Both the position numbers and the translations under genes were made by a program. Below are positions 54,001 to 62,500 of a stretch of DNA of 64,000 nucleotides, piece by piece (position 1 is the first letter of the stretch; each line of letters opens with the position of its first letter). The notes under the pieces are model-generated. The model was not told the origin of the DNA. It saw nothing but the letters and a program-made list of their open reading frames with translations, and did no database searches. The stretch is from Flavitalea plasmicola (GTDB lineage Bacteria; Bacteroidota; Bacteroidia; Chitinophagales; Chitinophagaceae), in NCBI RefSeq assembly GCF_030546645.1, contig NZ_JAUOTO010000003.1, positions 836,956 to 900,955 of the forward strand, read 5' to 3'.

Positions 54001-57000
54001 TGTCGGAAATTTGGCAGGAGCTCCTCGGTGTGAAGAATATAGGCATAAGAGATAATTTTTTCGAGCTGGGCGGAGATTCCATCATCACCATCCAGGTGGC
54101 CAGCCGCGCGAGACGGGCCGGGTATGTCATCAGGCCTAAAGATATTTTTTCCTATCAAAGCATAGAACGATTGTCGGCAGCTGTTCTGTCCCGGCAGGTG
54201 ACATCGGAGATACGGGCCGAACAGGGTGTATTGCAGGGAGAGTGCGGGCTATTTCCCATGCAGCAATGGTATCTTGAGAGAGAAGAACGGAACCCGGCGA
54301 TAGCGCACTTTAATCATAACAGACTGATCGGGATAGACAAGAAGATAGAAGTCAAGACCCTGTCATTGGCAATAAAGGAGCTGATCAGGCATCATGATTC
54401 TTTACGGTTTCAATACCAACGGACAGCGGAAGGGTGGAAGCAATACTACAGCGCAAACAGTACGGACGTACAGGTCTGCGATCTCACCGGTGAAAACCCG
54501 GACAGCCTCTCCGTCATCATTCCCACCCGGGCTGCGGCTTACCAGGAAAGCCTGGATATTCTACAGGGAAATATTACGAGGGTCGTGCTGTTCCGGACTC
54601 CCATAGAAGAAGAAAAAAACCGTTTGTTATTGATCGTTCATCACCTGGCTGTGGATGGGGTCTCCTGGCATATCCTGCTGGAGGATCTCGAGCAGCTGCT
54701 GCAGCATATTTCCAGGGGACCCGGAATGCCTGCCTTTGTAAAAAGCAGTTCCTGCCGCGATTGGTATGAGGCATTGAAAGAATATGGCCAGAGCGCCCGT
54801 TTGCTATCACAACAGGCGTACTGGAATGACATGGTGATAAAGGGGCAGCCACTGCCTGCAGACATGGTCTATGAAAGGCCGGTGATGATGAAAGACAGTG
54901 AAAACATCATAGTACGCCTGTCAGCCGCCCGAACAGCTGAATTATTGCAGGATGTCCCCAGGGCGTACCATACCGAGATAAACGATATCCTGCTGGCAGC
55001 GCTTGCCGGCACAGTGACGGCCTGGAGCGGCGACAGGCAGGTGTTGATAGGACTTGAAGGCCATGGCCGCGAAGACAGCTTAGTGACAGGTATAGATACC
55101 CACCGGACTGTCGGATGGTTTACGAGCCTGTTTCCGGTGTTGCTGGCGTCGGAACCAGGAATATCCCCTGGCCAGCTGATCAAAGAGGTCAAGGAAGGTC
55201 TGAGAAGCATTCCGGACAAAGGGATAGGGTTTGGTGTACTGAAATATTTAAACAAGATAGAAGGCCTGGGGGACAATTCCCCCTGGCAGATGCTGTTCAA
55301 CTATATGGGACAGCTGGATAACCTGCTTGACAGCAGCGAGCTGTTCAGCAGCTGTACGGAGCAGGCTGGTGCCACGGTGAGCAGCAGCCACAGGCTGCCG
55401 GCGCTTCTGTCATTGAATGGCTGGATATCCGGCGGAGCGCTCCAATTACATTGGACATATAGCAGGCTGCATTACAGGCAGAAGACCATTCAACAGCTGG
55501 CAGACCGCTACATCAGCTGTCTGGAAAAGCTGATCGACCATTGCGTCTCACAGCCCAACGAAACGTTTACACCCTCCGACTACGGACTGGGGGCAGAGAT
55601 CAGCTGCCATGAGCTCGACCGCTTCCTGGCTACCGGGATCACGGGCCAGCCTCCTCTGGAATCCATCTATCGCATGAGCGGTCTGCAGGAAGGCATCTTG
55701 TTCCATGGCATGTACCATGAACAGGTAAAGGCCTACATCGGTCAGCTATCCTGCGAGTTGTCCGGACTGCGGCCGGAAATACTATTGCGCAGCTGGGAAC
55801 AGCTGATACAGGAGCATACCATCCTGCGGACTGCCTTTTATCCCGCGATCTTCCAGGTCCCTGTGCAGTGTGTATTCCGGACGGCGATGCTTCCTGTCAC
55901 CGAAATAGATCTCAGCGCTTTTGACGCGCAACAACAGCAGGCAAGGATCGAAGCATATGAAGAAGAGGACCGTCGCCGTCCCTTTGATCTGGCAAAAGCT
56001 CCGTTGATGAGATTAGCGTTGATAAGGCGGACGGAAGCCGACTACCATCTGGTGTGGACCAGCCATCATCTGCTGATGGATGGATGGTCGATGGCGGTAT
56101 TGCTGGACAAGCTGCAGGGTATCTACCAGTCTTTGCTCGAAGAACGACATATACCCCAGGAAGAAGATCGATATGCCGATTACATCGATTACCTGAAAGG
56201 ACGCGATAAAGAAAAGGAAGAGCGCTACTGGCGGGATTATTTGTCGGCGATAGATCATCCCCCTTTGCTCCCGTTCATCGGGCTCGTATCGGACCGCAAT
56301 AACGGCATCGGCAAATATGCGGAGGAGACCATCCGGCTGGATAATACTTTCGCCGGCGGGATCCAACGATATGCACAACGGCTGCAGATCACGGTCAACA
56401 CCCTCATGCAGGGTATCTGGTCTTATCTGCTATATGCTTATACAGGCAAAGAGAACATCGTCTTTGGCGTAACAGTATCAGGCAGACCTGCGGATATGCC
56501 GGGCGTGGAGCAGCGGGTGGGTATGTATATAAATACGCTGCCTTTCTGTGTACGGGTAGACCCTGATGCGCCCGTAGGACAGTGGCTGCGGGATATTCAG
56601 TCCGGGCAAGGTGCAGGTTTATCTTATCAATACAGCCCGCTGAGCGATATTCGGAAATGGACCGGCATTGGTGGCGACCTTTTCGACAGCTTGCTGGTAT
56701 TCGAGAATTATCCTGTCCGGAAGAAAGTTGCCGGCCAAGAGCCGGCCCTGGAGATCAAACAGCCCCGGATGACGGAACAATCGAATTATCCGCTCTCGAT
56801 AAGGATCGGCGGGGACGAGGAAATGTGGATAGGATTCAGCTATAACACCAGGCTGCTGGACGGCGCAACGGTACAACGGATAGCGGGTCATTTCAGACAG
56901 GTATTAACACAGCTGACCAACGACCAACCGGCGAGGCTGGGCGCTCTCCGGTTATTGTCCCCCGAAGAAGAATGGCAATTACTGGAGGCGTTTAATGATA

Positions 57001-58832
57001 CGGCCGCGGTCTATCCGGCCGACAAGACACTGGTGCATCTGATCAGGGAACAGGTCAGCAGGAAGCCTGATCACCTGGCGCTGGTCGCCGGATATTACAA
57101 GCTCACCTACCATGAGCTGGAACTACGATCCAACCGGCTGGCCCATTACCTCTGCGAGCTGGGCGTAAAGGAAGATACGCCGGTAGCCATCTGCGCAGAG
57201 CGGTCTCCCGAAATGATCATCGGCATACTGGGTATATTGAAGGCAGGAGGAGCCTATGTTCCTATTGATCCTACCTATCCGCTTGAACGAATTAGCTATA
57301 TACTGGAGGACACTCACGCCACCATTGCGGTAAGCAGCCGGCAAAGCCATTCCCTGCTGCCTGAGGGATGGCCGGGTAGGGTAGTGCTGCCGGATGACGA
57401 TCAGCCTGATATTGCCCGTCAGCCCACCGGCCACCCTGCTACTGCTGTTCGCCCCGAAAACCTCGCCTATATCATCTATACGTCCGGCTCTACCGGGAGA
57501 CCCAAGGGGGTCATGGTAGAACATCGCAACGCAGTGTCCCTGCTGTCGGCTTTTCAACAGACGGCAGGAATGGACGATGGACCAGGGACCTCGGTGTGTC
57601 CCTACGTTTTCGATGTTTCGGTCTGGGAAATATTCACCTGCCTATGTTATGGCAACACCTTGCACCTGCTTGATGAAGAACTGATATACGAGCCTGCTTC
57701 GCTGGCCCGGTATCTCATTGACCATCGCATCGGCACCGCTTATATTCCTCCTGTTATTTTGCCGGAGGTGATATCCTGCCTGGAGGCCGTTGCCGACCCT
57801 ATACCGCTGGCACGGTTGCTGGTGGGCGTCATGCCCATCCGGCAGGGCATTTTGCAGCGCTTTATGGACAGGATACCCTGGCTGCGTATCATCAACGGGT
57901 ATGGACCCACTGAAACAACGATATGCGCCACTTTCTATCCCTTCCGGAGGACGGCTGACCCCGATTCAAACACCCCGATAGGTAAGCCGGTACCCAATAA
58001 CAAAATTTATATTTTGGATGCCCGTCAACACCCTGTACCCATAGGAGTGGCCGGAGAAATATACATCACGGGTGCCGGGGTGGGAAGGGGGTATTGGGAT
58101 CACCGGTCAATGACGGAGGAAAGATTCCTGCGGAACATTTTCCCGGGCTCCGGCTATCCTTACCTCTACCGGACCGGCGATCTGGGTAAATGGCTGCCGG
58201 ACGGCAATATCGTCTACCTGCGAAGGATAGACCACCAGGTGAAGATCAGAGGTTACCGTGTGGAACTGGGAGAAATAGAAAGTATGATAGATCAGAGTGC
58301 GCTGGTCAGGCAATGTGTGGTCACGGTTCGCTCAGACAACGCCATGAATCAGCAACTGATAGGTTATTTCACCGCGGATGACACCCTGGACACCGAACTG
58401 CTGCGGGATTACCTGTTGCGCCACCTGCCGGAATATATGGTCCCAGGTGTCTGGATACAGCTCGAATCGCTACCGGTAACGCGCAGTGGAAAAATAGACA
58501 GGGGTGCCTTGCCGGAACCATTTGCCGGAAAGTCTGCCGCAGCCTTTGTCGCCCCGCGGAATGAGATGGAGTCCGAGCTTGTGCTGATGTGGCAGGAATT
58601 ACTGGAACTGGACCAAGTGGGCATCACCGACGATTTCCTTTCACTGGGCGGCCATTCTCTGCTGGCCATTAAATTCGTTGCCCAGGCAGAGGAAAAATTC
58701 AAAGTCAGGATACAGCTGAAAATGATATTCGATCTCTCCACCATCATGGGGCTGGCGGAATATATAGGAATTATGCAGGGCGGCGGAGAGCCGGCGACTA
58801 ACAATGTATCCTGTCAGGTCTTTGAACTATAA
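51030..58832 (+). CDS. Nonribosomal peptide synthetase, C-A(Ser)-T-E-C-A-T
   Basis: 2600 residues. Domains: C1 about 10-440 with the variant motif NHIITDS (141-147); A1 about 470-965 with code DVWHLSLVDK, the known serine code; T1 with Ser1017 (GGDSI); E about 1065-1500 with HHLAVDG (His1204), EGHGRE, RTVGWFTSLFPV and PDKGIGFGVLKYL; C2 about 1540-1960 with HHLLMDG (1679-1685); A2 about 1990-2475, code read as DVWYLGGICK, substrate not assigned; T2 with Ser2543 (GGHSL). The epimerisation domain predicts D-serine, and C2 should then be of the D-to-L type. No docking domain is obvious at its ends. It adds residues two and three of the peptide. Confidence 0.95.
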   Translation: MKDGSAAQEHSVPASVQQKGIWFHSLTSQSYYWNFIQKRFFRGHFSVDALKQATEMILKRHSSLRSNFRLYKDELYQIVNPSPGIGDHFMHITYNGTTVDAFIRSEIEEEENFGFDLEHGSLVRFKVLELPTFSVFILNMNHIITDSISMDIFWNELMQYYNSLMEGETPDPGIMPSEQYSGYSVRQHEFFGTAEYQQQKEYWMHRLSQDLPALDLAFYKAGSPPQLYHAEWELDRHLADDIRTLSLKKKVLHSSVFQLAYVVFLHKYAGLSTIAIGNIISGRGLGKKSYRDVIGLFAGRLVHIHSIRPDDTLEELLGKVNQEVIEGFRHSDVSYEELARQVSKRNGTGLKPLTRVIFNMVKGTGQSSRFNNLEEFDAPGYANSQVGDDQYDIGISVFDNGRTIKLRLDLTCDEVFSVFAGTLLQNYLELLRECVNHPAKKVRQVTGLSPAEFTLLQSFNGPAITYPGGKKTLVDLFTEQVMRTPFSPALVFRQQQLSYRELDERSSRLAHYLRRAGIQEEHLVAVCLERSVEMMVALLGILKAGAAYVPLDPAYPQERMVYMLEDTSAKIILTSRESRLSLPQDIAVRVMLLDADWADIAAEPADRPFTQLRPDHLAYVIYTSGSTGRPKGVMNQHDGVVNRLLWAQRYFGLDEKDSVLQKTTYCFDVSVWELFWPLLAGARLVMAEPAGHKDPTYLKKVINDQKITLIHFVPSMLEAFLLEIDEGGLPSLQHMLCSGEELKPRQVDLVRRKLPHIDLHNLYGPTEAAVDVTCLTIAAGDPHRPVISIGKPIDNVTIQLVNADHQLTPPGFIGEICIGGVQVARGYLHRPELTAEKFIADTSFPEEQRTKRYCTGDLGRWLPDGQLEYLGRKDQQVKIRGYRIEPGEIEAMAQQSGLVQQCVVLAREDAAGNRRLIGYAVAAQGFDQEILQNHLRCRLPEYMVPAMWIHLDAIPLTGSGKVDGQALLQADHGMLSRSAYVAPRNEPEQVMSEIWQELLGVKNIGIRDNFFELGGDSIITIQVASRARRAGYVIRPKDIFSYQSIERLSAAVLSRQVTSEIRAEQGVLQGECGLFPMQQWYLEREERNPAIAHFNHNRLIGIDKKIEVKTLSLAIKELIRHHDSLRFQYQRTAEGWKQYYSANSTDVQVCDLTGENPDSLSVIIPTRAAAYQESLDILQGNITRVVLFRTPIEEEKNRLLLIVHHLAVDGVSWHILLEDLEQLLQHISRGPGMPAFVKSSSCRDWYEALKEYGQSARLLSQQAYWNDMVIKGQPLPADMVYERPVMMKDSENIIVRLSAARTAELLQDVPRAYHTEINDILLAALAGTVTAWSGDRQVLIGLEGHGREDSLVTGIDTHRTVGWFTSLFPVLLASEPGISPGQLIKEVKEGLRSIPDKGIGFGVLKYLNKIEGLGDNSPWQMLFNYMGQLDNLLDSSELFSSCTEQAGATVSSSHRLPALLSLNGWISGGALQLHWTYSRLHYRQKTIQQLADRYISCLEKLIDHCVSQPNETFTPSDYGLGAEISCHELDRFLATGITGQPPLESIYRMSGLQEGILFHGMYHEQVKAYIGQLSCELSGLRPEILLRSWEQLIQEHTILRTAFYPAIFQVPVQCVFRTAMLPVTEIDLSAFDAQQQQARIEAYEEEDRRRPFDLAKAPLMRLALIRRTEADYHLVWTSHHLLMDGWSMAVLLDKLQGIYQSLLEERHIPQEEDRYADYIDYLKGRDKEKEERYWRDYLSAIDHPPLLPFIGLVSDRNNGIGKYAEETIRLDNTFAGGIQRYAQRLQITVNTLMQGIWSYLLYAYTGKENIVFGVTVSGRPADMPGVEQRVGMYINTLPFCVRVDPDAPVGQWLRDIQSGQGAGLSYQYSPLSDIRKWTGIGGDLFDSLLVFENYPVRKKVAGQEPALEIKQPRMTEQSNYPLSIRIGGDEEMWIGFSYNTRLLDGATVQRIAGHFRQVLTQLTNDQPARLGALRLLSPEEEWQLLEAFNDTAAVYPADKTLVHLIREQVSRKPDHLALVAGYYKLTYHELELRSNRLAHYLCELGVKEDTPVAICAERSPEMIIGILGILKAGGAYVPIDPTYPLERISYILEDTHATIAVSSRQSHSLLPEGWPGRVVLPDDDQPDIARQPTGHPATAVRPENLAYIIYTSGSTGRPKGVMVEHRNAVSLLSAFQQTAGMDDGPGTSVCPYVFDVSVWEIFTCLCYGNTLHLLDEELIYEPASLARYLIDHRIGTAYIPPVILPEVISCLEAVADPIPLARLLVGVMPIRQGILQRFMDRIPWLRIINGYGPTETTICATFYPFRRTADPDSNTPIGKPVPNNKIYILDARQHPVPIGVAGEIYITGAGVGRGYWDHRSMTEERFLRNIFPGSGYPYLYRTGDLGKWLPDGNIVYLRRIDHQVKIRGYRVELGEIESMIDQSALVRQCVVTVRSDNAMNQQLIGYFTADDTLDTELLRDYLLRHLPEYMVPGVWIQLESLPVTRSGKIDRGALPEPFAGKSAAAFVAPRNEMESELVLMWQELLELDQVGITDDFLSLGGHSLLAIKFVAQAEEKFKVRIQLKMIFDLSTIMGLAEYIGIMQGGGEPATNNVSCQVFEL

Positions 58833-58838
58833 TATACT

Positions 58839-59498
58839 ATGTACGTACTCGATTACAAGCTTGCTTTCATCGTTCCCTACCGGAACCGCGAACAGCACCT
58901 GAGGCAGTTCGTTCCCCACTACAGGCGACTTTTCCCGGACGCGGATATCTATATTGTACACCAACTGGGAGAAGGTCCTTTCAATCGCGGGAAGCTGCTC
59001 AACATAGGCTTTCTTTACGCAGAAAACAAAGCCGACGCATTTGATCTTTCGGATATAGACATGCTGGCGGTCGACGGCCATGTTGATTATTCCTTTCCCT
59101 CCTGCGTTACGCACATGGCCTCTGCGGCTTCGCAATACAATTATACCATGCCGTACCCGGGCTATTTTTCGGGACATGTCCTGCTGACGGCAACGCACAT
59201 GCGCTCGGTGAACGGATTCTACAATGACTATCCGGGATATGGCTGCGAGGACGATTGCTTCTATAAGTCCTTCCTGGAAAAAGGGTTGCCTGTCGAACGC
59301 AGGTATGGTCGGTATGAATCCCTGCCGCATGAAAGAGTCGTCGACAAGGACGCGTCTTTGATGGAGATGTTCAACCGTAATTGGGAAAAATTTCAGAAAA
59401 GACCTAGAGATTGCTACAACGGACTTAGCTCCTGCGAATATGAGATCCGGCAGGTCCTGGACCAAGGGGATTACATACAAATTGATGTCGCTTTTTAA
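58839..59498 (+). CDS. Beta-1,4-galactosyltransferase-like glycosyltransferase (GT7)
   Basis: 219 residues that follow the animal B4GalT/GT7 motif order: FIVPYRNREQHL near residue 10, FNRGKLLNIGFLYA near 48, the metal-binding D-x-D as DIDML near 71-75, then YPGYGCEDDCFYKSF (in place of WGWGGEDDDIYNR) and a late PHERVVDK. It lacks a membrane anchor, so it acts in the cytoplasm. It would transfer a sugar from a UDP donor; placed between two synthetase genes with gaps of six and nine bases, its acceptor is probably the peptide or its phenol. Donor and acceptor are inferred. Confidence 0.82.
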   Translation: MYVLDYKLAFIVPYRNREQHLRQFVPHYRRLFPDADIYIVHQLGEGPFNRGKLLNIGFLYAENKADAFDLSDIDMLAVDGHVDYSFPSCVTHMASAASQYNYTMPYPGYFSGHVLLTATHMRSVNGFYNDYPGYGCEDDCFYKSFLEKGLPVERRYGRYESLPHERVVDKDASLMEMFNRNWEKFQKRPRDCYNGLSSCEYEIRQVLDQGDYIQIDVAF

Positions 59499-59507
59499 CA
59501 AGTGTAT

Positions 59508-62500
59508 ATGGCAAATGATCTTGATAAAGGATTATCTCTTCTAAAAGAGGCAGGTAAAAGGGAGATCGTACTTTTTCTGGAGGACGGACAGCTGAAATAT
59601 AAGACGAATGGTAAAACAGCTGTGGACCAGGATTTCATAGGTGAGATCAGGAGGTACAAAAAGGAGATACAATCCCTGTTGGCTGGCCGTTCCGATAACC
59701 ATATCCCCGATTGGGACAGCGTGATCGCCCATCGGGTGTCTGGTGGGAGGTCTCCCTTATCTTTCAGCCAGGAACGCCTCTGGTTTATCCATCGGTTGGA
59801 AGGAAGTGCACATTATCACATTCCATGGGTTTGGAGATTAACAGGAATACTGAACATACAGGCGCTGGAGGCGGCGTGCCAGGAAGTCGTGGACCGTCAT
59901 GAAGTATTGCGCACGGTGCTAAAAGAAGAAGAAGGCATCCGCTGGCAGGAGGTCATGGATAAAGGACGCTGGCAAATGGAGACCATTGACGGAAGTAAAC
60001 TGGTCGAACAGACTGAACAGCAGCAACTGATCACAGCCCTGGTGGACAAACCCTTCGATCTTTCGAAAGATCACCCATTGCGTGTCCACCTGATTGCACT
60101 TTCCGGCAACGAACACCTGTTGATCCTGACCCTGCACCATATTGCCGCCGATGCCTGGTCCTGGAATATCCTGATGCAGGAACTGACTGCCGCCTATGCC
60201 GCACACGAAAAAGGCCGGACTGTATCTTTACCGCCCCTCCCCATCCAATATGCCGATTATGCGCTATGGCAGCGGAGGTTCCTCCAGGGGGAAAGACAAG
60301 AGCGGCAGCTCGCCTACTGGCGCAAACAGCTCGCAGGAGCCCCGCCTCTCGTACTGCCCTCAGACTTTCCAAGACCTGGCGTACAAACCACCATCGGGAC
60401 AGGCCTGGGTATGGCATTGGATGCCGGCTTGTCCTTGCAGCTAAAAGCCTTTTCCATATCCTGTCGGGCTACATTGTTCGTAACAGTGCTGACTGCTTTG
60501 AAGGTGCTGCTATACCGTTACAGCGGCCAAAAAGATATTTGCATCGGGACGCCGATGACTGGAAGGATCAAGGAAACGGAAAGATTGATAGGGTTCTTTC
60601 TCAATACAATTGTTATACGCAGCCGCCAGGAAAGGGACATGTCTTTCCAGGAATTGCTTGACTCAGTAAAACAAACGGTACTGGAAGCCTATGACCACCA
60701 GGACATTCCATTCGGAAGGGTAGTGGAGGAGGTGGTCACTGAAAGACAGCTGCACCACAGCCCTCTTTTCCAGGTCATGTTCGTCATGCAGCATGCAGCA
60801 GGGTCACCCGATCTTCATCTGGGAGAAACCGTATTGTCCAATGAACCATTCCGAAGCTGGCATGCGAAATTCGACCTCACAGTGACTGTGGCAGATACCA
60901 AAGAAGGGCTGTATTTGCATATCAACTACCGGAAGGACCTTTATAAAGAGTCTGCTATTCACCGGATGCTTTGCCATTATCAGGAGCTGTTGCGATCGAT
61001 CGTTGCTGCACCCGCACTGCAAATAGGTACCCTTAGGATCCTGCCGCGGGCTGAGGAAAACATCCTCAGAGAGGAGTTTGGCAGAGCCCGGGTAGATTAT
61101 CCGAAAGATAAATCGATCGTGGACCTTTTCACCGAGCAGGCGGTATCTAGCCCGGGCGCCAAGGCGGTGATCACCGAAGAACAAAGCCTGAGCTATGAGC
61201 AGCTGCATGAAATGTCCAGCCGGCTGGCAGCATACCTGCGCAGGAAAGGAGTAAATAAGGAAAGCCTGGTGGGCATTTGTGTAGAAAGAAGCGCCGCGAT
61301 GATCGTAGGTATATTCGCGATTATGAAAGCGGGCGGCGCATTCGTGCCCATTCATCCCGATCATCCGGCAGATCATATCCGGTTCGTACTGGACGACACC
61401 CGATGCGCCGTTTGCCTGGTAAACCCTGTACTTAAAGAAAAGATATTATCCTTTACTACGGACGTCGACCTGGTAGACAGCCGTGCATACCAGGAGATGC
61501 CCCACGATGCCGTATATGCCCCTGACATTACACCGGTGGATGTAAGTCCCGCCGGCCTGGCTTATATCATTTATACTTCCGGCTCCACCGGGAGACCAAA
61601 AGGTGTTATGATAGAGCATGGAGCGTTGGTGGAACACGTCTCCGCCATAAGGGACGGCGTGGGTCTGACCAACTGTCGTTCCTTCGCCCTGATCGCATCT
61701 CTGGTTGCCGACGGTGGATACTCGATGCTATTCTGCGCCTTGCTCCAGGGCAGTGCTACACATATTTTATCCGACAGTATGGTGCTGGATGGAAATGAGA
61801 TCACCGCCTACTTCAGATCGAATGACATCGACTGCCTGAAGATCATTCCCTCCCTTTGGATGTCTTATGCTGGGGAAGGCCGGGTCGTGATGCCTCGAAA
61901 GGTAATTATTTTTGGTGGAGAGCCGATGCCGTCGACGGTTCTGCCGATGCTAAGAGACGCCGGATACAAAGGAGATATATTCAATCATTATGGGCCCACA
62001 GAAACTACCATCGGCAAGCTGTTGTATAAGACAGATCCGGAGAGAACATACGACCGTGTCCCTATTGGCCGTCCATTTTCAAATTCAAATATCTATATCA
62101 CCGACGGGAACGGGCAGCTATGCCCGATAGGAGTTCCCGGCGAGATCAGGATCGGAGGCGCCGGCCTGGCGCGCGGTTACTGGGCACGACCGGAGCTGAC
62201 GGAACAAAAATTTATTCCTGATCCATTCGGCAGCGCCGGTTCACGGGTATATTTGACGGGAGACATCGGCCGATGGCTGGAGGATGGTAATATAGAGCTC
62301 CAGGGGAGAGTGGATGACCAGGTAAAGATCAGGGGACACCGCATCGAGCTGGGAGAAATAGAGATCGTTGCGGAACAGAGCGGCCTTGTCAGACAGGTGG
62401 CGGTGGTCGCTCCCGCCGACTCATCAGGCCATCGGTACCTGGCCGGCTACGTAGTGGCAGACGATGATTTTCGCCCGCAGGCGCTTACCGACTATCTGGC

